In this document: in pieces, positions 44,534-54,200 of the stretch
Numbering within the stretch: the stretch's first letter is position 1
How the letters are laid out: every line of letters begins with the position of its first letter
Assembly (NCBI RefSeq): GCF_900114565.1
Contig: NZ_FOTM01000001.1
Span: forward strand, 310,678 to 374,677
Length of the DNA stretch: 64,000 nt
Reading direction: 5' to 3'
Origin: Leifsonia sp. CL147
GTDB lineage: Bacteria; Actinomycetota; Actinomycetes; Actinomycetales; Microbacteriaceae
Notes under the pieces: model-generated
Databases searched by the model: none
The model's input: only the letters and a program-made list of their open reading frames with translations
What the model was told of the DNA's origin: nothing
Program-made: the position numbers and the translations under genes

Positions 44534-45526
44534 CTAGACGATCCTGTGGAGGGCCGCGTCGGTGTCCGCGATGGCGAGGGCCTTGTTGATCTCGATGCCG
44601 GCCAGGGCGCCGGCGGCAGCGGAGGCGCCGACCTGTGCTGCCGCATCGGCGACGTTGCCGGCGACCCACACACCGGGCACATCGGTGGCGCCGGCCACCC
44701 CGGAGGCGAGGCCGCGGCTCGCGTTCGGCAGGTCCTGAACCGGCAGGCCCAGGCCCTCCAGTGCCTGGATGCGGGCCAGCATCCTCGGGGCGACGCCGAG
44801 GACGCGGCGCGCCACGACCTGACCGTCGGCCAGGCGCACCCCGGCGAGGGTACCGTCCTTGGCGTTGACGACCTCGGTGACCGGGGTGTCGATGACGCGG
44901 ATGCCGCGGGCCGCGAAGCGGGCGCGGGTGTCATCGTCGAGGTCCGTGCCGTGGGTGAAGTAGGTCAGGTCCTCGGTCAGCTGACGGAACAGAAGCGCGT
45001 GGCCGATCGAGGCCGTGCCGGTGGCGAGGATACCGATGGGCTCATCGCGCACTTCCCAGCCGTGGCAGTACGGGCAGTGCACGACGCTGTGCCCCCAGTG
45101 CTCGGCGAGCCCGGGCACGTCCGGCAGCACATCCGTGACGCCGGTGGCCACCAGGATCCGGCGGGCGGTGATGCTGCGGCCGTCGGCCAGGGTGACGGCG
45201 AACCGCAGGTCCCCGTCCCCCGAGGGGGCTGCGGGCTCGGCCGAGACCACCTCGCCGAACGCAACGTGTCCGCCGTACTGGCGCACCTGTTCCCGACCCC
45301 GTCGAAGGATCTCGGTCGGCGGGGTGCCGTCCAGCGCGAGGAGACCGTGCACCGCCTCCGCGGGCGCGTTGCGCGGGGAGCCGCTGTCGATCACGACGAC
45401 CGAGCGGCGGGAGCGGGCGAGGATCAGCGCACCGTTCAGCCCTGCGGCCCCTCCGCCGATCACCACCGCGTCGATGGTCCCCTCGGCCAGTTCGTCGCTC
45501 GCATACGGACGAGTCGTTTCAGCCAT
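44534..45526 (-). CDS. Thioredoxin-reductase-like FAD-dependent oxidoreductase
   Basis: About 330 residues from the ATG at 45526 (AAAGG 9 nt upstream); the ATG at 45553 is an alternative. N-terminal FAD motif AVVIGGGAAGLNGALILARS, redox-active-type pair C151-P-Y-C154 in HCPYCHGWEV, second nucleotide-binding region (IGILATGTASIGHAL), and C-terminal GVWVAGNVADAAAQVG. Homologues reduce small disulfides or act as stand-alone NAD(P)H oxidoreductases. It is the last gene of a minus-strand cluster with DUF302 and hydrolase genes under the TetR regulator. Confidence 0.9.
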   Translation of the reverse strand: MAETTRPYASDELAEGTIDAVVIGGGAAGLNGALILARSRRSVVVIDSGSPRNAPAEAVHGLLALDGTPPTEILRRGREQVRQYGGHVAFGEVVSAEPAAPSGDGDLRFAVTLADGRSITARRILVATGVTDVLPDVPGLAEHWGHSVVHCPYCHGWEVRDEPIGILATGTASIGHALLFRQLTEDLTYFTHGTDLDDDTRARFAARGIRVIDTPVTEVVNAKDGTLAGVRLADGQVVARRVLGVAPRMLARIQALEGLGLPVQDLPNASRGLASGVAGATDVPGVWVAGNVADAAAQVGASAAAGALAGIEINKALAIADTDAALHRIV

Positions 45527-45608
45527 GGTGCCCTGCCTTTCGTTATCAGTCATAGTTCGGTCAGCCTTTCGAGTTCTGAGCGGTTGCAGCGGGCCGGATC
45601 GCGATGGG

Positions 45609-46124
45609 TCAGGCTGTGATCAGTTCCGGTGGTACCGGCAGTGTCATCAGACGAAGGAGTTCAGCGACTTTGGTGTCGAGTTGTGCTCCGACCTCGGCGA
45701 TGTGGGAATCGCCGAAGCTGGCGAATTTGCTCGAGGGCTGGTCGATGCTGAGCTGTACGTGGCCGGAGGCAGTCTCGTAGATCGCTGTGCGCAGCGGGGC
45801 GTACAGGATGATGCCGGGGTCGTGCCGGAACATGGTTTCCGCGATGACGTTGTTTCCCATCATGTAGGTGACGGCGCGGTTTTGATGTCCCGATAGCCGC
45901 ATCACCGGCGTTGGGTCCATTGTCCAGAAGATGGCGAACGAGTGGGGTGTGTGGTCGGCGGTGTAGGCCTGCAATCGTGCGAGATCGCCGGTTGCGACCA
46001 CTTCGGTGAGTTCGGCGAAGTCGATGGCGGGAACCAGTGATTCGTAGCGCCGGCGGACGTCGTCGAAGGAGTCCTCGGTGTCGATGACAAAGCGGTTGAC
46101 AAGATGGGCGACGGTTTGAGTCAT
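45609..46124 (-). CDS. DUF302-domain protein
   Basis: 171 residues. The DUF302 pattern is visible (FDDVRRRYESLVP ... MMGNNVIAETMFRHDPGIILYAPLRTAIYE), a small alpha/beta fold of unknown biochemical role. No signal peptide. AAGGAAG precedes the ATG. It lies 52 bp after the alpha/beta hydrolase stop and 82 bp before the flavoprotein, consistent with an operon. DUF302 proteins often accompany redox or stress genes. Confidence 0.87.
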   Translation of the reverse strand: MTQTVAHLVNRFVIDTEDSFDDVRRRYESLVPAIDFAELTEVVATGDLARLQAYTADHTPHSFAIFWTMDPTPVMRLSGHQNRAVTYMMGNNVIAETMFRHDPGIILYAPLRTAIYETASGHVQLSIDQPSSKFASFGDSHIAEVGAQLDTKVAELLRLMTLPVPPELITA

Positions 46125-46176
46125 GGTGCTTCCTTTATTTCTTGACGGGGATGGGCGCGGTGTCGGTCGATCAGGG

Positions 46177-47055
46177 TCAGGCGGCGTCGAGCAGGATGCG
46201 TGCCATCTCGTCGGGGCGCTCCAGGGCAGAAAAGTGGCCGGTGCGGGGCACGGTGATGCGCTGGACGTCCGGGAGCACGTTGGCCACCCGGTCTCGTTCC
46301 GCGGGCCGGGACCAGTCGTTTTCGCTGTAGACGAGGGTGACGGGTACCGACACGCGCGGGTAGCGCTCGCGGGCCTGGTCGAACCCCTTGAGGCTGCGGA
46401 AAATCCCTCGTGACACCTTGTCGTAGTCCGTGCGGTGCCCGCTCCTCAGCAGTTCGGTGATGAAGTCCTCGGGCAGCCGGGTCTTGTCGACGTAGCCGCC
46501 CTGCAGAATTGCCCGAAAGATGGGGCGTGGCTCGAGGTGGGCGAAGACGCGGCCCAACACGGGCATCCGTACGCTGGAGATCATGAGGCGGGAGATCCAG
46601 TTTCCGCGTTCGCCTCCTTGGGGGTAGTCATAGCTGTTGAAGGCGACGACTCGGCTGGCTCGATCCTTCAGGTCGATCGATGCCGACAGGGCCAGGGCAC
46701 CCCCGAGGGATTCCCCCGAGAGCGTGACGTTGTGAAGGTCCAGTCCGCGGACGAATTCGACGACCGCCGCGCGCAGCTGCGGTTCCTCGTACTGCGCGTC
46801 AGGGACGATGTCGGACCATCCCATCCCGGGCAAGTCCAGCGCGTAGACCGTGTAGTGGTCCCACAACTTCGGAATCACCCGCTGGAAGTAGTCGAGCTGG
46901 CCGCGGACGGTGTGCATCAGTACGAGGGCGGGGCCGGTGCCCACTGTGTAGTAGCGCAGCCGCGAGCCATCGGCCCGGGTGAAGAACTGCACCTCGCCGC
47001 GGCCGTTGGTCCAGGCGTTCGTGTAGGACGCGTCGGGAGAGTCGTTGCGTTGCAT
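46177..47055 (-). CDS. Alpha/beta-fold hydrolase
   Basis: 292 residues from the ATG at 47055 with AAGGA upstream. Catalytic elements: the GESLG elbow with S116 as nucleophile, a YSENDW acid-loop Asp, and C-terminal TGHFSALERPDE with the His. HT(V)RGQ replaces the usual HG oxyanion motif. Cytoplasmic. First gene of a cluster with a DUF302 protein and flavoprotein, divergent from a TetR regulator. Substrate unknown; haloperoxidase-, esterase- or epoxide-hydrolase-type chemistry are all possible. Confidence 0.9.
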   Translation of the reverse strand: MQRNDSPDASYTNAWTNGRGEVQFFTRADGSRLRYYTVGTGPALVLMHTVRGQLDYFQRVIPKLWDHYTVYALDLPGMGWSDIVPDAQYEEPQLRAAVVEFVRGLDLHNVTLSGESLGGALALSASIDLKDRASRVVAFNSYDYPQGGERGNWISRLMISSVRMPVLGRVFAHLEPRPIFRAILQGGYVDKTRLPEDFITELLRSGHRTDYDKVSRGIFRSLKGFDQARERYPRVSVPVTLVYSENDWSRPAERDRVANVLPDVQRITVPRTGHFSALERPDEMARILLDAA

Positions 47056-47128
47056 TGTTGTCCTTAAGTGCGAGGCGATCACGGGACTCGCCCTCGGGCG
47101 GCTTTCCGGGGGGACCCCAGGAAGGTTG

Positions 47129-47177
47129 TGTACTGAACAGTCAGGAACCTAACGGGTTCTGTACTAATTTGTCAAAT
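47129..47177. promoter_or_regulatory. TetR operators over the alpha/beta-hydrolase promoter
   Basis: A perfect -35, TTGACA, is read on the minus strand at 47170-47175, with TTAGGT 17 bp away (47147-47152) as a weak -10. Two direct copies of TGTACTxxxxxGTC start at 47129 and 47160, 31 bp (three turns) apart. Palindromes ACTGAACAGT (47132-47141) and ATTTG-T-CAAAT (47167-47177, over the -35) are also present. These are the natural targets of the divergent TetR protein. Confidence 0.65.
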
Positions 47178-47204
47178 ACGCCAGATCCGCTCTACCTTTG
47201 GTGT

Positions 47205-47828
47205 ATGGCCAGACCTCGAAGCTTCGACCGCAACCACGTCCTGCATGCCGCCGAGCGGCAGTTCCGCAGCGCGGGCTACAACGGCACGAGCGTCGACGAC
47301 ATCAGCGCCGCCACGGGCCTTGGCCGCGGCAGCCTCTATGCCGCGTTCGACGGCAAGCACGGCGTACTGCTGGAGGCGATGTCCGGGTACTTCGACCGGC
47401 TGGGACAGCTTGCCCCGACGGCACTCGCCGGACCGGACGAGGACGCCATGGAACGACTGCACGCGTACTTGCTCAGCGCGGTTAACGGGGTGCCACTCGC
47501 TAACGACGTACCCGCCGCCCCTGACCGGGCGGCTGCGGCCTGCTTCGCCACCAAGATGGTCTTGGAGCTCGGCGCCTCCGACCCCGAAGTGCAACACATG
47601 GCCAACCACAGCTTGTCCATACTCGCGACGGTGGTCGCCGAGTGCGTACGAGCGGCGCAGCGCAACGGCGACATCGACCCCGAGGCGGATCCTGAGGACC
47701 TTGCGTACCTACTACTGACCATCATCCGCGGGATGGATGTCGTCGGCGCGCATGGCAACAGTCCTGCCCGCCTGACCTCCATCGCGGAGAGCGCCTTCGC
47801 ATTGCTGCCTCGCCGACACGACAGCTGA
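47205..47828 (+). CDS. TetR-family transcriptional regulator
   Basis: 207 residues. N-terminal HTH (VLHAAERQFRSAGYNGTSVDDISAATGLGRGSLYAAFDGKH) and a helical ligand-binding C-terminal part. No clear RBS before the ATG, so translation may be leaderless. It is divergent from the hydrolase/DUF302/flavoprotein cluster and almost certainly controls it. Confidence 0.92.
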   Translation: MARPRSFDRNHVLHAAERQFRSAGYNGTSVDDISAATGLGRGSLYAAFDGKHGVLLEAMSGYFDRLGQLAPTALAGPDEDAMERLHAYLLSAVNGVPLANDVPAAPDRAAAACFATKMVLELGASDPEVQHMANHSLSILATVVAECVRAAQRNGDIDPEADPEDLAYLLLTIIRGMDVVGAHGNSPARLTSIAESAFALLPRRHDS

Positions 47829-47881
47829 CAAGGACACCACCTGCCTCGTCGAGCAGGCGCGGCCGGCTTGATTCGGCTGGT

Positions 47882-47974
47882 CTATCGCCTGCGACGGGCG
47901 ATGACGACTACCACGATCGCGACTACGAAGAGCGTGGCGAACACGGCGACCACGCTTCCGATACTGGTTCCCAT
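47882..47974 (-). CDS. 30-residue single-pass membrane peptide
   Basis: A short frame starting MGTSIGSVVAV and ending VVVVIARRRR: one continuous hydrophobic helix of about 22 residues followed by four Arg, a clean N-out/C-in membrane peptide. GAGAGGCGGAA lies just upstream. It sits 100 bp downstream of a DUF11 gene's stop on the same strand. The all-hydrophobic composition is unlikely by chance, but no family is recognised. Confidence 0.5.
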   Translation of the reverse strand: MGTSIGSVVAVFATLFVVAIVVVVIARRRR

Positions 47975-48078
47975 GCTTCCGCCTCTCGGTTGCTAGCGGT
48001 GGGAGATTATCAGTCTCGGCGTGCACTGCTTTCCGAGGTGTCCGCAGAACTCGGCATGACTGCCCGTGGGCGTTGCAC

Positions 48079-50826
48079 TCATGCGGATCGACGGCGTCGC
48101 ACCGTGATGGCGAGAATGATCACACCACTGACCAGCAAGGCGAGGGCAGCTGCAATGCCCGGGATGCTGTCACTTCCTGTAGAGGCCAGGTGGCCGTTCT
48201 GGCCGGAACCGGTCGCCGCCGGGTCCGACGGCTGGCCGGCGCCAGACGGGTCGGACGGGCCGCCCCCGGGAGGTGTGGGCCCGCCTGGTGCAGTGGCGGT
48301 GACGACCTGGGCGGTGGACGCGTTGGAGGTCGGAGCGGTCACACCCTCCGGCGCGGAGGCCGTGGCCGTCGCGGTGTTCGAGATCGAGCCCTGCGCCACA
48401 TCGGCGGCGGTGATCGTGTAGCCGGCGGTGCAGGTGACGCTCTGTCCCGGCGCGATGCTGGTGCTCGCCGGGCAGGTGACGGCGGAGAGGGTGCCGGACC
48501 CGCTGAAGCTGCCCTCGTCGATGACCGGGTCGGTCACGGTGACGTTGCCGGTGTTGGTGACCTGGAAGTCGTAGGTGAGCGCCTGTCCGGCCGTGTACGA
48601 GGCCGCCTTCGCGGTCTTCACGAGGGTGAGTGCGGAGGCACGCGGAACGGTCAGCGTCGCAGTCGAGTCCTTGGAGGTGACGGTGGCGTTCTGCGGCGAC
48701 AGGCCGGTCGCGGCGGCGGTGTTCGTGAGCTGTCCGGCATCCACATCCTGCTGGGTCACCGTGTAGTCGGCGGTGCAGGTCTCGACCTGGCCGGGCACGA
48801 GCGCGCCGGTCGGGCAGACGATCGCCGAGATGGTTCCGGTGCCGGTGAAGGAGCCTTCGTTCACCTGAACCGCGCTGATCGTGACATTGCCTGTGTTCTC
48901 GACACGGAAGCTGTAGACGACCTTCTGGCCGGCCTTCGTCACGGTCGCCGGGTTCGCCGTCTTGTCGAGCGTGAGCTCGGGGGCGGCGGGTGCGCTGGTG
49001 TCCACCTCCGAGACGGCGGAGACGACCGGGGTTGTGCTTCCGGTCGGCGTTCCGGACGCGGTCGCCGAGTTCGTCAGCCCGCCCGCGTCGACGTCGGACT
49101 GCTGCACCGCGTACGTCGCCGTGCAGTCCATCTGCCCGCCGACCGCAAGGGTCGTGTCCGGGCAGGTCACGGCCGACAGCGAGCCCGCGGGGGCAGTGCC
49201 GTCGAGCCGCGTGAACGGGCCGTCAGCGATCGCGATGCCGTTCAGCGCGACGTTGCCCTTGTTCTCCACGTCGAAGTGGTAGGTGAGCGTCTGACCAGCG
49301 ACGAGCTTCCCGGAAGCACCCAGGTCAGCGGACTTGACCAAGCCGATCCCGGGCGCGGGCGCCTGGGTGGGGGTGGTCGCAGTGTCCGTGTTCGACGTGA
49401 CCTGCTCGGAGTTGCCGACCGCAGTGCCGGTCGCGCTCGCGGTGTTGACCACGGAACCGGCTGAGACGTCGGCCGCGGTGATCGTGTACGACTGGTCGGC
49501 CGAGCAGGTCTCGCTCTGCCCGACGGCGAGCACGGTCAGCTGGCACGTCGCCGGACCGGCCTTCGGGTCATCGACCACGATGTTCGTCATCGGCACCTGA
49601 CCGCTGTTCGTCACCGTGAACGTGTAGGGGATGGTGTCCCCGGCGTCAACAAGCCCGTCGCCGTTCACATCGACCGGCGTGCCCGCGTGCTTCTGAAGAG
49701 TGAGCCCGCGCTGCAGACCGGTGTTCGTGATGGTGCAGTCGACCACGTCGCCGATGCCGACCTGCACATCCGCACTGGCACCGGCGGCGCCGCTGGGGAG
49801 GCTGGCATCCGCGGCGCCGTTGCGGGTGCAGGCCCATGCGTGGTCGTAATTGCTCAGCGAGCCGGCGGAGGCGGACTCGGCCAGCTGCAGCGTCGTGGCA
49901 CCGGTGTCGGCCACGAGCGGGATGTACCCGGTCGACGCGCTCGTGCCGCCGTTCGTGTCCGAACTGCCGAGCACGGTGCTGCCGTTGGCAACCGAGATGC
50001 CGAACGAATCGCCTGCGTACCCGCTGGTGACGGTCTTGTTCAGCTGCACGCTCGAGATCAGGACGCCGAATGCGACACCCTGCCGACCCGAGGTCGCGTC
50101 GCCCATCGACTGCGCGAAGGTCGCCGGGTGCGTGGAGGAGAGGATCGGCGTGCCGGTCTTCGTCCCCGTGCTCTGCCCCGTGCAGGTGACGGAGGTCGTG
50201 CCCACGCCGGTGAACCCGCCCGCACACGCATTGCCCAGGCCGTTGCCGCCGGCGTTCGCGGTGAGCGAGTCGATCGGCGCCGACGACGTCCAGGTGATCG
50301 ACTCGCCGTTGTCCGACGACTCGGCGTCCGCGCCCACGAGCGCGTATGCCGTGACCACGGCGCCGTTCCGGTCGGTCATCGTGATGTTGCTGAGCGTCAT
50401 CGTCGTCGTGCCGCTGCCGTTCGCCGTGTGATACAGAGCGGGCTTGCCAGCCACACCCGTGTAGTGCGAGTTGTTGCCCAGGTACGCGCCCGACCAGGTC
50501 GGCAGGGCGGTGGCCGCGATCGCGCGTCCTGAGACGGTCATCGTGTACGACAGCGTGTAGCCGCCAGGCACCGCGGCCGTGAACGACTGGCCTCCAGCGG
50601 TGGTCGCGACCGTCGGATCGTACGCGGACATGTCGAACCAGCACAGGCTCTTCGCGTACGTGCCGGTTCCCACCGTGGCGAAACTGCAGCTCGCGGGTGA
50701 AGCAGCACTCGCAGCACCGACCGGTGCCAGCGCGAGAAGGCCGGCGGTCGCCAGCGCGACAGCGGCGACGGCGGAAAGCAACCGGGAGACGGGTCGAGGC
50801 AGGCGGAAGCCAATCGAGGCGTTCAT
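48079..50826 (-). CDS. LAXTG-anchored DUF11-repeat surface protein
   Basis: 915 residues from the ATG at 50826 (AAGGA 5 nt upstream); the open frame continues upstream without an RBS. The signal peptide is at about 17-43. A unique head of about 330 residues (choice-of-anchor type) precedes four DUF11 domains (starting LTLQKHAG, IGLVKSAD, LTLDKTAN, LTLVKTAK). A Pro/Gly/Ser linker leads to sorting signal LASTG (880-884), a hydrophobic helix and RRRRSA tail, the class E sortase pattern. It is divergent from the DUF11 protein at 51221. Confidence 0.93.
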   Translation of the reverse strand: MNASIGFRLPRPVSRLLSAVAAVALATAGLLALAPVGAASAASPASCSFATVGTGTYAKSLCWFDMSAYDPTVATTAGGQSFTAAVPGGYTLSYTMTVSGRAIAATALPTWSGAYLGNNSHYTGVAGKPALYHTANGSGTTTMTLSNITMTDRNGAVVTAYALVGADAESSDNGESITWTSSAPIDSLTANAGGNGLGNACAGGFTGVGTTSVTCTGQSTGTKTGTPILSSTHPATFAQSMGDATSGRQGVAFGVLISSVQLNKTVTSGYAGDSFGISVANGSTVLGSSDTNGGTSASTGYIPLVADTGATTLQLAESASAGSLSNYDHAWACTRNGAADASLPSGAAGASADVQVGIGDVVDCTITNTGLQRGLTLQKHAGTPVDVNGDGLVDAGDTIPYTFTVTNSGQVPMTNIVVDDPKAGPATCQLTVLAVGQSETCSADQSYTITAADVSAGSVVNTASATGTAVGNSEQVTSNTDTATTPTQAPAPGIGLVKSADLGASGKLVAGQTLTYHFDVENKGNVALNGIAIADGPFTRLDGTAPAGSLSAVTCPDTTLAVGGQMDCTATYAVQQSDVDAGGLTNSATASGTPTGSTTPVVSAVSEVDTSAPAAPELTLDKTANPATVTKAGQKVVYSFRVENTGNVTISAVQVNEGSFTGTGTISAIVCPTGALVPGQVETCTADYTVTQQDVDAGQLTNTAAATGLSPQNATVTSKDSTATLTVPRASALTLVKTAKAASYTAGQALTYDFQVTNTGNVTVTDPVIDEGSFSGSGTLSAVTCPASTSIAPGQSVTCTAGYTITAADVAQGSISNTATATASAPEGVTAPTSNASTAQVVTATAPGGPTPPGGGPSDPSGAGQPSDPAATGSGQNGHLASTGSDSIPGIAAALALLVSGVIILAITVRRRRSA

Positions 50827-51220
50827 AACATCCTTGCAGCAGCATCGACCGCGGGCGGCGACCGATGGAGTCGGGTAATCGGGTAGCTCGGCTGTTGCAT
50901 GCAGCACGTATCAGCGCCTACCGGCGAGAAAGATACGCATGTATTTGTTGCGGACGGGAGCATAACACACTCGTGCAACGACGGCGGGACGGAGACTCCT
51001 GGCGAACGCTTCGGGGTGTTGTCCGCGGTGGGACACATCACGAGGCCGCAGCCGCGGATACCCTGGTCGCGACGTTCCCAGGGAGGGTGAAGGCGGGGTG
51101 AAAGACGAGGTGAACGGTCGTTCTACCCGCTAGTCTGCAGCTTTATAACCACATTGACAGGTGGTTTGGAGCTTTCAAGCATTCACGTCGCGCCGACCTG
51201 CGACAGCTAGGGGAACGTCT
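50827..51220. other. Divergent control region between two DUF11 surface-protein genes
   Basis: 394 bp without a gene. It contains a near-perfect palindrome TGTTGCATGCAGCA (50893-50906) near the minus-strand gene and GAACG-GT-CGTTC (51112-51123) near the plus-strand gene, followed by a TATAAC-like -10 around 51143. No conventional -35 pairs with it. Confidence 0.4.
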
Positions 51221-54200
51221 GTGTCGAAAACTGCCCGTGGCTTTTGGCCCGCATCCGCCCGTCACGTCGAATCCGTGCGGCGACCCTCGCGGTGGCTGTC
51301 CGGGTTGCTGAGCGCCGCGCTCGTCGCAGCGAGCCTCGCGCTCGTGGGGACGGTAGCTGCAGTACCGGCGCCGGCTTCGGCCGCCCCGGTCAGTGAGTGC
51401 AGTATCGCCTCGAACGGCTCCTTCGAGGAGCCGAACATCCAGGGCGACCCGGCCAACCCGCAGCCGGGGGATGCGTACATCAACGGGTACAACCAGTTCC
51501 GTACCAGTAATGCCACGATCAGCGGTTGGCAGGTTGTTGCGGGAACGATCGATCTGCTGCGTTACTACAACAACGCGAGCGATGGAGCCCAGAGCATTGA
51601 CATGTGGGGTACTGCCCCGGCGACAATTCAACAGACCTTCACGGGACTGGTTCCTGGTGCCCAGTACAGCTTCTCGGTTGACTACAGCGGTCTGTCGAAG
51701 ACCCAGTCGATTGCGACCGTGCAGTTGAGTCAGGGTGGTGCCTTCACGACGCTGGCGACGTTGTCGCCGGTCGCGGATGGCGTTCTGACCAACCCGACGG
51801 GTGGCACCCCGACGACGCCCTTCGAGACGGTCACGTGGTCCACCTACTCGAACACGTTCACAGCAACCGGAACCTCGGCGACCGTTCGCCTCCAGAACAC
51901 CGCGGCGCCCGCCGTCAATAACACGGGATTGTTCGTCGACAACTTCACGTTCGCCAGCGACGGTCCGTGTCAAGACTTCGGAGACGCGCCCGACAGCTAC
52001 GGCACGAGCCTTGCTGCCAACGGCGCTCGCCACATCGTCACCGGGTATGACGCGACGAACCACACCGCTCCGGTGATGCTCGGGTCAGCTATCGACACTG
52101 AGGCGGACGGTCAGCCCACCGCGTCAGCGAACGGCGATGACGTCGCCGGCATCGACGATGAAGACGGAGTTGCCGCTCCCATCACCATCACGCAAGGTCA
52201 GCCGTCGAGCGTGACGGTCTCGGCGACCAACAACTCGGCCGTCGACGTCACACTGGCCGGATGGATCGACCTGAACGGGGACGGACAGTTCCAAACCGCG
52301 GAGCGCGCCACCGTCACGGTCCCGGCGAACTCCGGAACCTCTGACTACGTGCTGAGCTTTCCCGCCGGCACGCTGACGGCCGACAGCTACGCACGGTTCC
52401 GTGTCTACGGGGCGGTCGAGGCCGACCCGCAGCCGATCGGCAATGTGACCGGCGGCGAGGTCGAGGACTACCCGGTCATCGTGCAGATTCCCGGCCTGTC
52501 GGTCGTCAAGTCGGCGTCGCCCTCCGATGCGGCCTCGTACACGCTGGGCCGTGTCATCACCTACACGTTCGTCGTCACAAACACCGGCAACGTCCCGCTG
52601 ACCGGCGTGGTCGTCAACGACTCGGGCTTCACCGGAACGGGCACGCTTGGTCCGATCACCTGCCCGCCGGGCGCTGACACGCTGGCGGCAGGCGCACAGG
52701 TGTCCTGCACGGCCACCTACACGCTGACCCAGGCCGACGTGGATGCCGGCAAGCTGACGAACTCCGCCACCAGCACAGGCACCCCACCGGGAAGTCCGGA
52801 CATCACGACGCCGCCGTCCCAGATCCAGATCCCGGTCAACCCTGCACCCTCGATCGACCTCGCCAAGAGCGCGACGCCTGCCACAGCGAACCGGGCCGAC
52901 GACACCATCGCCTACTCGTTCCGGGTCACGAACACCGGAAACGTCACCTTGAGCGACCCGACGATCAGCGAGACGGCCTTCTCGGGAACGGGAACGGCAC
53001 CCGCCGTGACCTGCCCGACCGGATCGATGTTGCCGGGGCAGGTCCTCACCTGCACTGCCGGCTACACCTTGACGCAGGCTGACGTCGACGCCGGTACGGT
53101 GGTGAACACCGCCACTGCGTCGGCCACCCCGCCGACTGGTGCGGCTCCGGTCTCGGCCCCGTCGACAGCGGCGGTGTCCATCCCCGCGGCCGCCGGGCTC
53201 ACCGTAGCCAAGACGGCCGCGGTCACCGGAGCCGGCGTCGCCGGTGACGTGGTCACCTACTCGTTCCTGATCACGAACACCGGGAATGTGACCATTGCCG
53301 ACGCAGGTGTCACCGAGGGGGCCTTCACCGGCACCGGAACGCTCGGCCCGGTCACCTGTCCCGCCGGAGCCGCCTCGATGGCCCCCGGGGATGCCGTGAC
53401 CTGCACGGCCGCCTACACGCTGACCCAGGCCGACGTGGATGCCGGCTCGATCAGCAACACCGCCACGGCGACCGGCACGCCGCCAGGCGGGGGCGTCCCG
53501 CCCGTGTCGCCTCCGTCGACGAGCACCACACCGCTGACCCGGACCGCGGACCTGACGGTCGCGAAGACGGCAACGCCCACGACCATCACCACGGCCGGCG
53601 CGCTCATCGACTACAGCTTCCTGGTGACGAACACCGGAACAGTCACTCTCACGGACCCGGTCGTCAATGAGACGGCGTTCTCCGGTACCGGGCCTGTCCC
53701 GACCGTGGTGTGCCCGCCCGGTACCACCCTCGCTCCGGCTGCGACAGTGACGTGCGACGCGTCGTACACGGTCACCCAGGCAGACGTCGACGCCGGCACG
53801 ATCAGCAACACCGCCACCGCGACTGCGACCCCGCCGACCGGTGTGACTGTCCCCGTCTCCGACCCGTCCAGCGCGAGCGTCGCCGCGACCGCCGCACCGG
53901 CGCTGACAATGGTCAAGTCGTCGGATGTGAGCACCATCACCCACGCCGGCCAGAAGGTGACCTACACGTTCCTGGTGACGAATACGGGCAACGTGACCCT
54001 GTCGGGCGTCGCCATCGACGAGGGCGCGTTCTCCGGCACCGGGACCCTCCCGGCGGCCGTGTGCCCGCAGCCGAACCTCGCACCCGGCTCGAACGAGACG
54101 TGCACTGCCGTGTACACGGTGACTCAGGCTGACGTCGACGCGGGCACCCTCACCAACACCGCCACGGCAACAGCGACCCCGCCAGGGTCCTCCACTGTCG

